DNA of 64,000 bases from Halomonas sp. 54_146 (GCF_001507855.1 NZ_LGEN01000001.1:62001-126000), one strand, 5' to 3'; positions 49,742 to 61,018 are shown, counted from the stretch's first letter. A program made the numbers and translations. Notes: a model not told the origin generated them from the letters alone.

Positions 49742-50229
49742 TGGCGCGTGCACCAATGGTTCCACTGGTAGTTATTTGGTTTAGCCTAATCTTGGCGCTG
49801 TGTTTGCAGGTGATGCCGCTGGCTGATGGCTGGCAGGTATATCGCCCTGAGTGGTTGGGGCTGATATTGATCTATTGGTGTATGCGCACACCTGACCGGG
49901 TCGGCGTTTTTCATGGCTTTGTGCTGGGTATTTTGATGGATTTGATTGAAGGGACGGCACTGGGCCAGCATGCGCTCATTTATGCGTTATTGGCTTTTTT
50001 ATGCGCGCTGGTATACCCCCGTTTTCGTGCTTATTCGCTGGTGCAGCAGTCGGCACTTGTGCTGGTGCTACTCGGTTTAGTGCAGTTAGTCGCGCAGTGG
50101 CTACGCACTATTTTGGGTGATTTTTCGATCCATTTGGCCTTTTTGATTCCTTCATTGATTAGTGCGTTTCTGTGGCCGTGGCTGGCGACTATGCTTCAGT
50201 CATTAGAACGCCGGTTGGCTGCCTCATGA
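49741..50229 (+). CDS. mreD: Rod shape-determining protein MreD
   Basis: 162 aa with about five membrane helices. PEWLGLILIYWCMRTPDRVG and the G-x-L-M-D-L-I-E-G-T-ALG region are typical. It is coupled to mreC and overlaps maf by 4 bp. Confidence 0.96.
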   Translation: MARAPMVPLVVIWFSLILALCLQVMPLADGWQVYRPEWLGLILIYWCMRTPDRVGVFHGFVLGILMDLIEGTALGQHALIYALLAFLCALVYPRFRAYSLVQQSALVLVLLGLVQLVAQWLRTILGDFSIHLAFLIPSLISAFLWPWLATMLQSLERRLAAS

Positions 50230-50828
50230 GCATGACAGACCCTGTTAGCACAACCCCTGTTTTATGTTTGGCATCAGCCTCTCCGCGGCGTCGGGCGCTA
50301 TTGGCATCGATAGGCGTACCGGTCATGGTTAAACCATGTGATATTGATGAGACGCCACGGGTAGGCGAGCTAGCCCGTGATTATGTGCTTAGGCTTGCCA
50401 TTGCCAAAGCTGAGGCGGCGGCACCGCTGACTCATTTGCCTACCTTAGGTTCTGATACCGCTGTAGTGGTTGATGGGCGTATTCTAGGTAAACCGGTGGA
50501 TTTTGATGCGGCCGCTGATATGTTGCGGCTGCTTTCTGGAAAGCGTCATGAGGTGCTTACCGCGGTGGCGGTGAGTGGGCCTGCTGGGATGCTCTCTTGC
50601 TGTGTGGCCACACAGGTGACAATGCGGGAGATAAGCGCTGATGAAATCGCTGACTATTGGCGCACCGGCGAGCCCGCTGATAAGGCTGGCGGCTACGCTA
50701 TACAAGGATTAGCGGCCATCTTCGTACAACAAATTCAAGGCAGTCATTCGGCGGTGGTAGGGCTACCACTGTTTGAAACGACGAACTTGCTGCGCCGACA
50801 GGGCGTTCCTATCTGGCAGCGCGTTTAA
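50226..50828 (+). CDS. maf: Maf-type nucleoside triphosphate pyrophosphatase (YhdE-like)
   Basis: 200 aa from ATG 50226. SASPRRRALL is the substrate-binding signature and GSDTAVVVDG carries the catalytic Asp. YhdE homologues hydrolyse dTTP/UTP and modified analogues. The mreD-maf-rng context matches yhdE in E. coli rather than yceF. Confidence 0.94.
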   Translation: MSMTDPVSTTPVLCLASASPRRRALLASIGVPVMVKPCDIDETPRVGELARDYVLRLAIAKAEAAAPLTHLPTLGSDTAVVVDGRILGKPVDFDAAADMLRLLSGKRHEVLTAVAVSGPAGMLSCCVATQVTMREISADEIADYWRTGEPADKAGGYAIQGLAAIFVQQIQGSHSAVVGLPLFETTNLLRRQGVPIWQRV

Positions 50829-50898
50829 CGCACCTGGCTTGAGAGAACCAACACCTGTCACGCTGGCAAGGAATACGTCAACCAACAAGGAATTCTGC

Positions 50899-52362
50899 AT
50901 GAGCGGTGAGGTTCTCATCAATTTAACGCCAATGGAAACCCGCGTTGCGCTGGTGGAAAACGGCGTTTTGCAAGAGGCACTGATCGAGCGTTCCCGCCGT
51001 CGAGGCATCGTGGGCAATATCTACAAAGGCAAAGTAGTGCGTGTGCTGCCTGGCATGCAGGCTGCTTTTGTCGATATTGGCTTAGAGCGAGCGGCTTTTA
51101 TCCACGCTCACGAAGTGATGCCGCCCGGTACGCCCCAAGACGAGCAGCAAACCATTGGGCAGCTGCTCCACGAAGGGCAGGCGTTGGTGGTGCAAGCCAC
51201 CAAAGACCCCATTGGTAGCAAAGGCGCGCGCTTAACCACGCATTTGTCGATTCCTTCCCGCTATTTGGTGTATATGCCTGATTCGCCTCACCACGGTGTT
51301 TCTCAGCGTATTGAAGACGAGCGCGAGCGCGAGCGGTTAAAAGCCCTGCTAGATGCCAGCGTGAATGAGCAAACACTGGAAGTGACGGGCGGCTTTATTG
51401 TGCGTACTGCCGCCGAGGGTGTCGGCGACGAAGAGCTTAAAGGCGATATGCACTTTTTGCTGCGGATATGGCGCAAAGTGAGTGAGCGTAAAATTACCGC
51501 CACTCCGCAAACGGTTATTTATGATGACCTGCCGCTGTTTATGCGCACGCTACGCGACGTAATGCGCGACGATATTGAAAAAGTGCGCATCGACTCGCGG
51601 GAAAACTTTGTCAAACTGGTGGAATTTGCCGAAGAATTTATGCCCGATGCCGTTGACCGCATTGAGTACTATCCCGGCGAGCGGCCTATTTTTGATCTCT
51701 ATAGCGTGGAAGATGAGATTCAAAAAGCGCTAGGGCGTAAGGTGCAGCTGAAATCGGGCGGCTATTTGGTAATTGACCCCACCGAGGCAATGACCACTAT
51801 CGATGTCAATACCGGTGGTTATGTGGGCCATCGCAATCTTGAAGAGACTATTTTCAAAACTAACCTGGAAGCCGCCACGGCCATTGCCCGCCAGCTGCGG
51901 CTGCGCAATTTAGGCGGCATTATCATTATCGACTTTATCGATATGATTGATGTTGAGCACCAGCGCCAAGTGTTGCGGGTATTAGAAAAAGCGTTAGAGC
52001 GAGATCATGCCAAAACTAAGTGCACGGGTGTCACTGAGCTGGGGCTTGTTCAGCTAACGCGCAAACGCACCCGCGAAAGTTTGGAGCAAACGCTGTGCGA
52101 AGCGTGCCCTACCTGCAGTGGGCGGGGAACGCTTAAAACGCCAGAAACGGTCTGCTACGAAATTTTTCGGGAGATTTTGCGCGAAGAGCGTGCTTATAGT
52201 GCTGAAACCTACATGGTGCTTGCGTCGCAGGCGGTGGTTGATCGTTTATTGGATGAAGAGTCGGCGGCGGTGGCGGACCTTGAAATGTTTATCAAGAAAA
52301 CAATCCGTTTTCAGGTTGAGCAACACTACTCCCAAGAACAGTACGACATCGTGCTGATGTAA
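50899..52362 (+). CDS. rng: Ribonuclease G
   Basis: 487 aa. N-terminal S1 domain (about 37-125), RNase H-like and DNase I-like parts with catalytic Asp in IDVNTGGYVG and IIIDFIDM, and the zinc-link CEACPTCSGRG near residue 405. It matures 16S rRNA 5' ends. ATG 50899 follows AAGGAATTCTGC; frames open further upstream overlap maf and are not used. Confidence 0.98.
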   Translation: MSGEVLINLTPMETRVALVENGVLQEALIERSRRRGIVGNIYKGKVVRVLPGMQAAFVDIGLERAAFIHAHEVMPPGTPQDEQQTIGQLLHEGQALVVQATKDPIGSKGARLTTHLSIPSRYLVYMPDSPHHGVSQRIEDERERERLKALLDASVNEQTLEVTGGFIVRTAAEGVGDEELKGDMHFLLRIWRKVSERKITATPQTVIYDDLPLFMRTLRDVMRDDIEKVRIDSRENFVKLVEFAEEFMPDAVDRIEYYPGERPIFDLYSVEDEIQKALGRKVQLKSGGYLVIDPTEAMTTIDVNTGGYVGHRNLEETIFKTNLEAATAIARQLRLRNLGGIIIIDFIDMIDVEHQRQVLRVLEKALERDHAKTKCTGVTELGLVQLTRKRTRESLEQTLCEACPTCSGRGTLKTPETVCYEIFREILREERAYSAETYMVLASQAVVDRLLDEESAAVADLEMFIKKTIRFQVEQHYSQEQYDIVLM

Positions 52363-52365
52363 ATC

Positions 52366-55300
52366 ATGGTAACGCGTTCGCTAGTGCGTTGGAGTTTGCT
52401 GATAGCTGCCTCTTTACTGGGCGGTATCGCAGTGCTGCTGCTATTGCTGCGTTTGGCAATGAGTCAAACCGATGCGCTTACCCCTCGTATTGAAGCACTC
52501 CTTGAGGCGCGTATTGGCGTGCCAGTAACCATTGAGCAGCTATCGCTTTCCCTTGCCCGCAATGACTTGCTGCTGCGCCTTGATGGCCTGCAGGCAGAGA
52601 CGCTTGAAGGGCAGAGGCTTTTTTCATTAGCGCACGCCGCACTGCGTTTGGATCTCTGGGCGTCATTTGTCAATCGGGTGCCGGTCTTTAGCGATGCCCG
52701 CCTGCGTGGTACTGAGTTTCATCTCTATCAAGGCTTAGGTGCATCTTGGCAGTGGCCCGAGCCCGCAGAGTTACCGCAATTAGTGGCGGCAGACCCTGAC
52801 GTGGATTTGGCGGCTATTGATGACTGGGTAGGCTTGATTTTGCGCCAGCGGCTGTGGGTGGATGACACCCGCGTGGTGCTGCATGGCCAGCAAGACACCG
52901 TGATACTGCATGCTCAAACCTTACTACTGACCGGCGACGAGCGACGGACACGGCTGGAAGGTGCCATTAATATCGCTGAATCATTACAGCAGGCGCGTGC
53001 AGTTGACCTACCGGCTGCTGAAATGAAAGTTGAAATGCAGCCAGGGCAGCGCGGTTTTAGCGATTTTTCGGCGGCCTTGCAGCTGGATATTCAGCTTGAC
53101 CAGTTAGTGGTGCTGGCCGAGATGCTGCGCCCCGACCATGTGCCCTATTTAGAGCAGGCAGGGGGCAGTGCGCGATTATGGGGGCGCTGGCGCGCTGCCC
53201 GCCTTGAAGAGGCACGTGTCGCTGTAGATATTCCGCAGTTGACGCTGCGCCACGACGTCCAGTACGCCGTATTAAGAGATATTAACGCCAATGGTTTGTG
53301 GCAGCGCGATGGCGAAGGCGGCGAAGCGTGGCTAAGCGGCGACGCCCAGAGCGTCGAGTGGGCACAGCCCGCTGGCGGTAATGCTGGGCCGGCATTGCCG
53401 CGCCACTTACACGCTTCGCACCAGCCAGGGCAGTGGGAAGTCAACACCAGTGAGTTTGAGTTAGCTTCCCTGACGGCGTGGCGTGATTATGTGTTTCTAC
53501 CCGAGTCGGTAACACGGGTATTACAAACACTCTCACCCCGCGGGCAAGTGCAGGGGCTACATGTTGGGCAGCAGGAGGGGCGCTGGGAAGTGGATGCTGC
53601 GCTAACCGGTGTGGAAACGTCGCCTTGGCAGCAGGCACCAGGCGGAGGCCCGCTAGATGCCTGGGTTGAAGCGCGTGATTTCCGTGGCCGCGTGCTGTTC
53701 AGCAGTCATGGTGATAGCACTCTTTATTTCCCTGAGTTTTTTGCCGCCCCTATGCAGCTACGCCATGCAGAGGGCGAAGTGGAGTGGGTATATGATGGGC
53801 CAAGCACCATGGTCAGCGGTAAGCACCTTAACGCTAACTGGGACGGTGCCCAGGTGTCGGGTGGCTTCGGGTTGATAATGGAGAATCAGCGCGGGCATTT
53901 TGGTTTAGACCTTGATTTTAGTGATGTCGATGCCCTAGAGCGGCCGCTGGCGCAGTGGCTGCCGCTAAGCGTGATAGATGACGAGCTGCAAGCGTGGTTG
54001 CTCAATGATATTGGCGGTTACGTGAGCGAGGGCTCTTTACAGCTAAGCCAGCCACTAGGCAAAGGAGCGAGCGCCGAGGACTTTACCGCCACGCTCGCAC
54101 TGGCGATTACTCGGGGGCATTTGCCAATCGCGCCGGGTTGGCCGCGCCTTGATGACGTTGAGGGCCGCCTTAAGTGGCAAAACAGGGTCTTAAAGGCCGA
54201 GATAGATCACGCTCAGAGCCATGGCGTCACTGCTTCAGAAGGCGAGGTAGTGATGGAAGATGAAACGCTTAACCTTTCTGGGCAATTGTATGCACAGGGT
54301 GCAGCGTTAACGTCTTTTTTACAGGCCATACCCGAGATAGATCTTACGATGCTCAGCGATTTTCAGCTGCAGGGCGACACGCAAGGGGATATTTCGCTGT
54401 CGTTGCCGTTAAACGCCCCAGAGGCACTGCAGTTAGAAATTAATGCCCAGCCGCGCTTCTCGGAGGTTGTTTATCAACCGCTTGATCTACGACTTCAATC
54501 GGTTGAGGGTGATCTCGCCTGGCTGCAAGATGGGGAGCGCGCGGGTCTTGTCGGTGAGGCTAATGCTCGGTTGCTTGGGGGCACTATCAACGCTGATATT
54601 GATACCCAGCGTGACAGTGTACAGCTGCAGGGAAGTGTCGCCACCGCCGCGCTTTTCGCCCTTGCTGGGTTAGATGACAGCCAGGGGCGTTTGCCGCTGG
54701 AGGGGCAGCTGGCGTGGCAGGGCGGCATTGGGCTAATGCCCACGCCAACCCTGCGTTTAGAAAGTCGTTTAGTGGGCGTTACCAGCCATTTACCCGAACC
54801 CTTTGCAAAACCCCCAGAGCAACCATGGCCGTGGACATTAACGGCCGATATTGACACAGGACGCATGGAAAGCCGCCTGGCTGATATTGCCTCTGCACGC
54901 TTTCAACAGCGCAATGGAGCGCTTGCCGGTTCACTGAATGTAGGCAGCCAGGCGGAACGCCTGCCTGCCTGGCCCGCTCAGCCAGGGGTTAACCTTAACG
55001 CTGGTGTACCGCGGTTTGACCCGCTGGCATGGCAGCAAGCGATAGCGCCATTAATGGCCGCTGGTGCGCCTGTCTTGTCAAACGGTAGATCATCAAACGG
55101 CGCGTCATCAAACGGTGGCAGCAGGCCGCTGGCGGTTGCGTTAACGACGCCCTGTGTGGTTTTCCAAGGGGAGTGTTTAGGTAGCATCCGTGCAACAGGC
55201 GGCATGAATGCTGGTCTAATTGATATGGACCTGAGCGGTAATTTGGTCACCGGGCGTTTGCAGTACAATGCGCGCTCATCGCACCCTTTAGATATCGCCA

Positions 55301-56247
55301 TCGACGCATTATCGCTTGATCGCTTGCTAGCGTTAGCTAATGTGCAGCACGACAGTGGCGCGCCTACGCCAGACTCCTGGTTGCACGCGGTTGACACCCA
55401 GCGCCCAGTAACGGCGGCTATTCCCGCTTGGTTGGCCGATGTGCCTAACGGGCGATTACGCTTGGCCGACATTACCATGGGCCCACGCCGTTTTGGCCCC
55501 TTGACCGCCTACTGGAGAACCGATGGCAACCGCTTTTCGCTGACCCCGGTAGGTTTGACCATAGGCCAGCTTTCCGCACGGGGAGAGCTGTACTGGGAGG
55601 GAAACGCCAATGTTAGCCATACCCGCGCGGACATTTCCATTCAGGGCGGAGATATCGGCACTGCCCTTGAACGCCTTGACCAGCCGGTGGCCATGCGCAG
55701 CCGGAGCACCGATGTGGCTGCTTCGCTTGATTGGCCAGGGGCACCCTGGCAGTTGGCGTTAAGCCGCGCCGACGGCACCATTCGTACCGATATTCGCGAT
55801 GGCCGCTTTGTCACGTTGGAATCAGCGCCTGCGCGTTTAATTGGCCTGCTCAATTTCGATAACATTTTACGCCGCTTACGCCTGGATTTTTCTGATGTTA
55901 CCGGCCAGGGAACGGCGTTCAACCGTGTCACTGGTACGGCTGATGTTACCGGTGGGCTGCTGACGCTGCGTGGCCCATTGCAAATTGATGCGCCGGCCAC
56001 CACCCTAACGCTTACCGGCAGTGTCGATCTGGTAACGCGTGAACTTGACCAGCGGCTTGGCGTCACACTACCTGTGACACAAAGTTTACCGATTGCCGCC
56101 ATTGCCATTGGTGCGCCCATTGTAGGCGGCGCACTGTTCCTTGCTGACCAACTGTTTGGCGACGCCTTAGACCGCGCCACGACACTCCATTATCGCGTGC
56201 GAGGCCCTTGGACCTCGCCGCAGGTTACTTTAGAAGGCTCCCAATGA
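52366..56247 (+). CDS. yhdP: YhdP family AsmA-like envelope protein
   Basis: 1293 aa. One N-terminal membrane anchor (about 7-30), then a long beta-rich repeat body typical of DUF3971/AsmA bridge proteins that carry phospholipid between membranes. The conserved C-terminal part ([47 protein letters not shown]) is intact. A 15-bp tandem repeat (55078-55122) adds [15 protein letters not shown]. The rng-yhdP-tldD order matches E. coli. Confidence 0.95.
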   Translation: MVTRSLVRWSLLIAASLLGGIAVLLLLLRLAMSQTDALTPRIEALLEARIGVPVTIEQLSLSLARNDLLLRLDGLQAETLEGQRLFSLAHAALRLDLWASFVNRVPVFSDARLRGTEFHLYQGLGASWQWPEPAELPQLVAADPDVDLAAIDDWVGLILRQRLWVDDTRVVLHGQQDTVILHAQTLLLTGDERRTRLEGAINIAESLQQARAVDLPAAEMKVEMQPGQRGFSDFSAALQLDIQLDQLVVLAEMLRPDHVPYLEQAGGSARLWGRWRAARLEEARVAVDIPQLTLRHDVQYAVLRDINANGLWQRDGEGGEAWLSGDAQSVEWAQPAGGNAGPALPRHLHASHQPGQWEVNTSEFELASLTAWRDYVFLPESVTRVLQTLSPRGQVQGLHVGQQEGRWEVDAALTGVETSPWQQAPGGGPLDAWVEARDFRGRVLFSSHGDSTLYFPEFFAAPMQLRHAEGEVEWVYDGPSTMVSGKHLNANWDGAQVSGGFGLIMENQRGHFGLDLDFSDVDALERPLAQWLPLSVIDDELQAWLLNDIGGYVSEGSLQLSQPLGKGASAEDFTATLALAITRGHLPIAPGWPRLDDVEGRLKWQNRVLKAEIDHAQSHGVTASEGEVVMEDETLNLSGQLYAQGAALTSFLQAIPEIDLTMLSDFQLQGDTQGDISLSLPLNAPEALQLEINAQPRFSEVVYQPLDLRLQSVEGDLAWLQDGERAGLVGEANARLLGGTINADIDTQRDSVQLQGSVATAALFALAGLDDSQGRLPLEGQLAWQGGIGLMPTPTLRLESRLVGVTSHLPEPFAKPPEQPWPWTLTADIDTGRMESRLADIASARFQQRNGALAGSLNVGSQAERLPAWPAQPGVNLNAGVPRFDPLAWQQAIAPLMAAGAPVLSNGRSSNGASSNGGSRPLAVALTTPCVVFQGECLGSIRATGGMNAGLIDMDLSGNLVTGRLQYNARSSHPLDIAIDALSLDRLLALANVQHDSGAPTPDSWLHAVDTQRPVTAAIPAWLADVPNGRLRLADITMGPRRFGPLTAYWRTDGNRFSLTPVGLTIGQLSARGELYWEGNANVSHTRADISIQGGDIGTALERLDQPVAMRSRSTDVAASLDWPGAPWQLALSRADGTIRTDIRDGRFVTLESAPARLIGLLNFDNILRRLRLDFSDVTGQGTAFNRVTGTADVTGGLLTLRGPLQIDAPATTLTLTGSVDLVTRELDQRLGVTLPVTQSLPIAAIAIGAPIVGGALFLADQLFGDALDRATTLHYRVRGPWTSPQVTLEGSQ
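55078..55122. repeat. 15-bp tandem repeat in yhdP
   Basis: Three in-frame copies of tcaaacggNNNNtca-type unit (55078-55092, 55093-55107, 55108-55122) encoding a flexible SNGxS loop. Confidence 0.85.
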
Positions 56248-57695
56248 CCGCATATAAAAGTGATATAGATACGGCTGCAGCCATCCTGTTGACCCCTGGA
56301 GGGCTCGATTTAGACGCGCTGGAAACGGGGTTAGGCTACGCAATGGGCGCGGGCATTGATTACGCAGACCTGTATTTTCAACGTACCTGGCAAGAAGGCT
56401 GGGTGCTGGAAGACGGTGAGGTAAAAGAGGCCAGCTACAATATTGACGGTGGTGTTGGCGTGCGCTCACTGGCAGGAGAAAAAACGGGCTTTGCCTACTC
56501 CAATCAAATTACTGCTGACGCGCTAATGGATACCGGCCGCACGGCCGCAGGTATTGTACGCAGTGGCCAGCGTTTGCCTGGGCAGCTGGTACGCCCGGTT
56601 TCCGCCATGTCGCGCTACGCCGGGATTGACCCATTAGCCGGGCTAAGCGCGGAAGACAAAGTCGCCATGCTGAAACAGGCAGACCGCGTGGCGCGTGCTG
56701 CAGATCCGAGCATCAGCCAAGTGAGTGCGTCGCTTTCGGGCACCTATGAAGTGATATTGGTGCGCGCCAGTGACGGTACGTTGGCGGCGGATATACGCCC
56801 GCTGGTGCGCTTTAATGTCAGCGTTATTGCGGTGAAAAATGGCCGTCGTGAACGCGGCAGTGCCGGCGGCGGTGGCCGTTACTCCATGGCTAAACTGCGC
56901 GATGACAACGTGGCAGAACAGTACGCCAAAGAGGCGGTTCGCCAGGCATTGGTTAACCTGGAAGCCATTGATGCGCCCGCCGGGCAAATGCCAGTGGTAC
57001 TGGCGTCGGGCTGGCCGGGGATTTTACTCCACGAAGCCGTTGGTCATGGCCTGGAAGGCGATTTCAACCGTAAGGGCAGTTCCGCCTTTGCGGGTCAGAT
57101 GGGCAAACGCGTCGCTGCTAAAGGCGTGACGATTGTCGACGATGCGACGATATCGCATAGCCGTGGTTCCATGAGCGTGGATGACGAAGGCACGCCGGGC
57201 CAATACACGCCGCTTATCGAAGACGGTATTTTGACCGGCTATATGCAAGATAAGCTAAACGCCCGCTTAATGGGCATGGCACCGACAGGCAACGCGCGGC
57301 GCGAATCTTTCGCCCACTTACCGATGCCGCGTATGACCAATACCGTGATGCTCGCGGGTCAGGATGAGCCAAGCGATATTATTAAAAGCGTTAAGCGCGG
57401 CATTTACGCGGTGAGTTTTGGCGGCGGCCAGGTGGATATTACCTCGGGCAAGTTCGTGTTCTCCGCCAGCGAAGCCTACCTGATAGAAGATGGTAAGGTG
57501 ACGGCGCCGGTGAAAGGAGCCACGTTGATTGGTAACGGGCCGGAAGTGATGCAGCGTGTTTCCATGATTGGCCACGATATGGCGCTGGATACCGGCATTG
57601 GCGTATGTGGTAAAGAGGGGCAGGGAGTGCCGGTAGGTGTCGGCCAGCCCACCCTGAAGTTGGATGAACTGACCGTTGGCGGTACGCAGTCTTGA
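56244..57695 (+). CDS. tldD: Metalloprotease TldD
   Basis: 483 aa from ATG 56244, overlapping yhdP by 4 bp. The zinc motif [11 protein letters not shown] is present, with a further Cys in the C-terminal GVCGKEGQG. It forms the TldD/TldE protease, which in E. coli processes microcin B17 and CcdA. Its partner pmbA is 720 bp downstream, with darP on the other strand between them. Confidence 0.98.
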   Translation: MTAYKSDIDTAAAILLTPGGLDLDALETGLGYAMGAGIDYADLYFQRTWQEGWVLEDGEVKEASYNIDGGVGVRSLAGEKTGFAYSNQITADALMDTGRTAAGIVRSGQRLPGQLVRPVSAMSRYAGIDPLAGLSAEDKVAMLKQADRVARAADPSISQVSASLSGTYEVILVRASDGTLAADIRPLVRFNVSVIAVKNGRRERGSAGGGGRYSMAKLRDDNVAEQYAKEAVRQALVNLEAIDAPAGQMPVVLASGWPGILLHEAVGHGLEGDFNRKGSSAFAGQMGKRVAAKGVTIVDDATISHSRGSMSVDDEGTPGQYTPLIEDGILTGYMQDKLNARLMGMAPTGNARRESFAHLPMPRMTNTVMLAGQDEPSDIIKSVKRGIYAVSFGGGQVDITSGKFVFSASEAYLIEDGKVTAPVKGATLIGNGPEVMQRVSMIGHDMALDTGIGVCGKEGQGVPVGVGQPTLKLDELTVGGTQS

Positions 57696-57765
57696 GAAAC
57701 GGTCTTGAAGAACCGTCTTGAAGAACGGTCCTGAAAAACGGTCTTAAAGAGCTGGTTTTAAAGTG
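57688..57765. repeat. 13-bp tandem repeat bridging tldD and darP stops
   Basis: Six copies with an exact 13-bp period (57688, 57701, 57714, 57727, 57740, 57753), consensus ggtcttgaagaac. The first copy includes the tldD stop, the last the darP stop (57758). Divergence increases towards darP. Confidence 0.9.
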
Positions 57766-58291
57766 CGAGGGTTTCGCGCAGGTGTTTGAAGAGCTTGCGC
57801 GAGCTGGTGGGCGGTTTGTTCTGCTCGCGCTCTCGCTGGGCGTTGCGAATCAATTGGCGCAGCGTCTGGCGGTCAGCATCGGGGTGTTCGGCCATGAAAA
57901 GATCAACCGCTGCATCGCCCTCGTCAATTAAGCGTTCCCGCCATTTTTCAAGACGGTGAAACGCGTGGTCGCGCTGCTCCTGCTCCTGGTCGATGGAATC
58001 GAACACGGCTTGAATAGCGGTGAGATCCTCTTTACGGATCAGCTTACCGACATACTGCATATGCCGGCGGCGGCCTTCGTGGGAACGAATACGCGATGTT
58101 TCCTCGATAGCGCGGAGCATATCGTCTGAAAGAGGGAAACGGGCGCGTTCCGCTGGCCGCATGGCAATTAAGGTTTCCCCAAGTGCCTGTAGGGCATGCA
58201 TTTCGCGTTTGAGTTGCGACTTGCTAGGGCGTTCTTCCTGCTCTTCTGATTCATTAGTGCTTGGAAAGGTATCGGGACGTTGCTTACGCAT
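57758..58291 (-). CDS. darP: Ribosome biogenesis factor DarP (YjgA, DUF615)
   Basis: 177 aa from ATG 58291 (MRKQRPDTF). SKSQLKREMHALQALGE is the DUF615 signature, followed by a helical body rich in Arg and Glu. It helps late 50S assembly. It is inserted between tldD and pmbA, divergent from the latter. Confidence 0.96.
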   Translation of the reverse strand: MRKQRPDTFPSTNESEEQEERPSKSQLKREMHALQALGETLIAMRPAERARFPLSDDMLRAIEETSRIRSHEGRRRHMQYVGKLIRKEDLTAIQAVFDSIDQEQEQRDHAFHRLEKWRERLIDEGDAAVDLFMAEHPDADRQTLRQLIRNAQREREQNKPPTSSRKLFKHLRETLAL

Positions 58292-58416
58292 AGTGTGACT
58301 CACAGACAAGATTCGTGGCGGCATTATACCAGCTGCGAGAACAACATTGATTCTGCCGAAGTGATTCTGTTGAGAGGCCTTCGGTTGAGCTACATTCGGT
58401 TGAGGAAGGAGGCTAT

Positions 58417-59757
58417 ATGGCACAGGCATTTGATGCATCCGCGCAGCAGTCATTACTGACAGCGCGCGCCGAAGAAGCACTAACGCTGGCGAAGCGGCTA
58501 GGCGCAGATGCGGCAGAAGTCGGCGCAAGTGTAGACCAAGGGGTAGGCGTCAGCGTGCGTTCGGGTGAAGTGGAAACCGTTGAGCTATCGCGTGATCAAG
58601 GCATTGCCGTCACGCTTTACGTCGGCCAACGCAAAGGCAGCGCTTCATCGACAGATGCCAGCAGTGCCTCCATTCAGGCAGCCGTTGAGAAAGCGCTGGC
58701 CATTGCCCGCTATACCGGCGAGGACCCGGCCGCGGGTTTGGCTGATGCCTCGTTGATGGCAACAGCGCTACCAGATTTAAAAGTGCACTACCCCTGGGCG
58801 CTATCGACCGAGCAGGCCATTGAGCTGGCGCTTGCCTGTGAGCAGGCAGGGCGCGACGTTGAGGGCATTACCCAGTCCGATGGGACTTCGCTGTCAAGCG
58901 GCGAAGGGGTGCGTGTTTACGCTAATAGCCACGGCTTTTTAGGCACCCAAAAGGGCAGCAGTCACTCGCTTTCGTGCATGCTGATTGCCCAAGATGCGGC
59001 CGGTATGCAGCGCGATTACGACTATACCTCTGCCCGCGACCCCAAGATGCTGCGTGACCCTGCCGACGTAGGCCGCGAAGCCGCCGCGCGCACTCTGCGC
59101 AGGCTCGGTGCCAAACGCCCACCAACGGGCACCTTTCCGGTGCTGTTTGACCCTTCGTTGGCCAGTGGGTTGATCAGCCATCTATTAAGCGGTTTAGCGG
59201 GTGGCGCGCTTTATCGTCAAGCCTCGTTTTTATGTGACCGGCTTGGCACACCGTTATTTCCTGACTGGTTTAGTCTTGAGGAGCGGCCCATGGAAATAGG
59301 TGCGACCGCCAGTTCGCCGTTTGACGGCGAGGGAGTGCAAACCCGTAATAACCGCTTTATTGATCAGGGCCGCATTGCAAGCTACATGCTGTCTTCTTAC
59401 AGTGCGCGGCGATTAAATATGGAAACCACGGGCAATGCGGGAGGAGCGCGCAACGTGCGTTTAACAGCACCGCTGCAGTCCCGCGAAAACCTGCTGCAAG
59501 AGATGGGGCGCGGTATTTGGGTGACTGAGCTGATGGGGCAGGGCGTAAATGGAGTGACAGGGGATTACTCACGAGGTGCTGCAGGATTTTGGGTGGAGAA
59601 CGGTCAGATTCAGTACCCGATTGAAGAGTTCACCATCGCTGGAAATCTTGAGCGAATGTTTGCCGGCGTAGTGGGTATTGGCGATGACATCGATACCCGT
59701 GGCAGTGTTCATACGGGTAGCTGGTTGATTGACGCCATGACGGTTGCCGGCGATTAA
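58417..59757 (+). CDS. pmbA: Metalloprotease PmbA/TldE
   Basis: 446 aa, the catalytically inactive partner of TldD: the zinc HExxxH of TldD is absent, as usual. The C-terminal GVNGVTGDYSRGAAGFWVENG is the conserved family end. AAGGAGG lies 5 nt upstream of ATG 58417, one of the strongest ribosome sites in the window. Confidence 0.97.
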   Translation: MAQAFDASAQQSLLTARAEEALTLAKRLGADAAEVGASVDQGVGVSVRSGEVETVELSRDQGIAVTLYVGQRKGSASSTDASSASIQAAVEKALAIARYTGEDPAAGLADASLMATALPDLKVHYPWALSTEQAIELALACEQAGRDVEGITQSDGTSLSSGEGVRVYANSHGFLGTQKGSSHSLSCMLIAQDAAGMQRDYDYTSARDPKMLRDPADVGREAAARTLRRLGAKRPPTGTFPVLFDPSLASGLISHLLSGLAGGALYRQASFLCDRLGTPLFPDWFSLEERPMEIGATASSPFDGEGVQTRNNRFIDQGRIASYMLSSYSARRLNMETTGNAGGARNVRLTAPLQSRENLLQEMGRGIWVTELMGQGVNGVTGDYSRGAAGFWVENGQIQYPIEEFTIAGNLERMFAGVVGIGDDIDTRGSVHTGSWLIDAMTVAGD

Positions 59758-59772
59758 GGTTGGCCAAAGCGG

Positions 59773-60042
59773 CTACTGATCTTCCTCAAAGCGGTCATCG
59801 AACAGCGCTTGAATAGCATCAAGCGCTTGTTCGGCGTCTTCCCCTTCTGCGTGAACGGTGAGTTCAGTTCCGCAAGGCGCGGCAAGCATCAACAGCGACA
59901 TGATGTTAGCGGCGTCAGCAACCTGTTGCTGTTTTTGCACACGTATTTTAGCCGTGAACTGTTGGCCGCATTTAACCAGTTTTGTAGCCGCGCGAGCGTG
60001 AAGGCCGCGTTGATTAGTGAGTGTGAGTATTCTTTCTGGCAC
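59773..60042 (-). CDS. npr: Nitrogen-regulatory HPr-like phosphocarrier NPr
   Basis: 89 aa, GTG start. The phosphorylated His15 is in GLHARAA. NPr passes phosphate from EI-Ntr (ptsP, not in window) to PtsN. It is 43 bp after rapZ, in the conserved rpoN-hpf-ptsN-rapZ-npr order. Confidence 0.96.
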   Translation of the reverse strand: MPERILTLTNQRGLHARAATKLVKCGQQFTAKIRVQKQQQVADAANIMSLLMLAAPCGTELTVHAEGEDAEQALDAIQALFDDRFEEDQ

Positions 60043-60085
60043 CCTGGTTCCTTTTCGCCGAGTGGTGTCATCAATGGGTCGAAGT

Positions 60086-61018
60086 TTAAGAACTTTCTTG
60101 CCGCACGTTGGGCTGGAGTGTGTTGGTGATCGGGACGGCTTGCGGGTCGCTCAGCGTGTACTGCAAGCCTAGCTCCCGGTGACGTAGCTGAACCTCGCCC
60201 ATCTGGGAGGCCAGCTTTTTAGCTAACTGTTCGACCATGTAGACCGAGCGGTGCTGGCCTCCCGTACAGCCAATGGCAATCGTCATGTAGCTGCGCTGGC
60301 TATTTTGGTAGGCCGGTAACCAGCGCTCAAGCCACGCCTGAATATCGTTGCTCATGGCATCAACAATCGGATAGCCGCTTAAAAAGGCAACAATGTTGGC
60401 GTCGCGACCTGTTGACTGGCGCAGGGTGGGGTCCCAATACGGGTTGGGCAGGCAGCGGACATCAAAGACCAAGTCAGCATCTAACGGAACACCGCGCTTA
60501 TAGCCGAACGACTCAAAGGTCAGCGTGAGCTGGTCGCGTTGCTGGTGGGCGACTTGATCGGTAATGCGGCGGCGTAAATCGTGTACCGATAGCCGCGATG
60601 TATCGATTAACAGGTCGGCTAGATCGCGGATGTCATGCAGCGTTTCTTCTTCTTTATTGATCGCTTCTTCAAGGGTCATATCGCTATTGCGGGTTAGCGG
60701 ATGGCGCCGCCGCGTGGCCGAGTAACGCTCTAGAAGAATTCGCGCATCAGTGGTTAGGTAGATAACTTGGAAATCTATCTTACGCTGGCGCAGCTCCTCT
60801 AATAGCGAAGGCAGGCGTTCCAATGCACCGGGTAGGTTGCGGGCATCAATACTCACGGCCAAATGGCTGCGTTCGCCCTGTTCGCGTAACTCATCTACCA
60901 ACGAACCCAACAGCATAGCGGGGAGGTTATCAATCGCGTAGTAACCTAGATCCTCCAGCGCTTGTAAGGCGATAGACTTTCCCGACCCGGAGCGGCCGCT
61001 AATGATCACCAGTTGCAT
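60086..61018 (-). CDS. rapZ: RNase adapter protein RapZ
   Basis: 310 aa from ATG 61018. Walker A GRSGSGKS at 8-15; GCTGGQHRSVY in the C-terminal domain binds GlcN6P in E. coli, where RapZ targets small RNA GlmZ to RNase E. Whether GlmZ exists here is unknown. Confidence 0.97.
   Translation of the reverse strand: MQLVIISGRSGSGKSIALQALEDLGYYAIDNLPAMLLGSLVDELREQGERSHLAVSIDARNLPGALERLPSLLEELRQRKIDFQVIYLTTDARILLERYSATRRRHPLTRNSDMTLEEAINKEEETLHDIRDLADLLIDTSRLSVHDLRRRITDQVAHQQRDQLTLTFESFGYKRGVPLDADLVFDVRCLPNPYWDPTLRQSTGRDANIVAFLSGYPIVDAMSNDIQAWLERWLPAYQNSQRSYMTIAIGCTGGQHRSVYMVEQLAKKLASQMGEVQLRHRELGLQYTLSDPQAVPITNTLQPNVRQESS

Noticed and set aside
50773-50898. 42-residue N-terminal extension of RNase G
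   Set aside because: It overlaps maf in another frame; ATG 50899 has a good ribosome site and matches the family start.
58292-58528. 79-residue extension of DarP
   Set aside because: It would overlap the start of pmbA on the other strand; ATG 58291 gives the normal family length.
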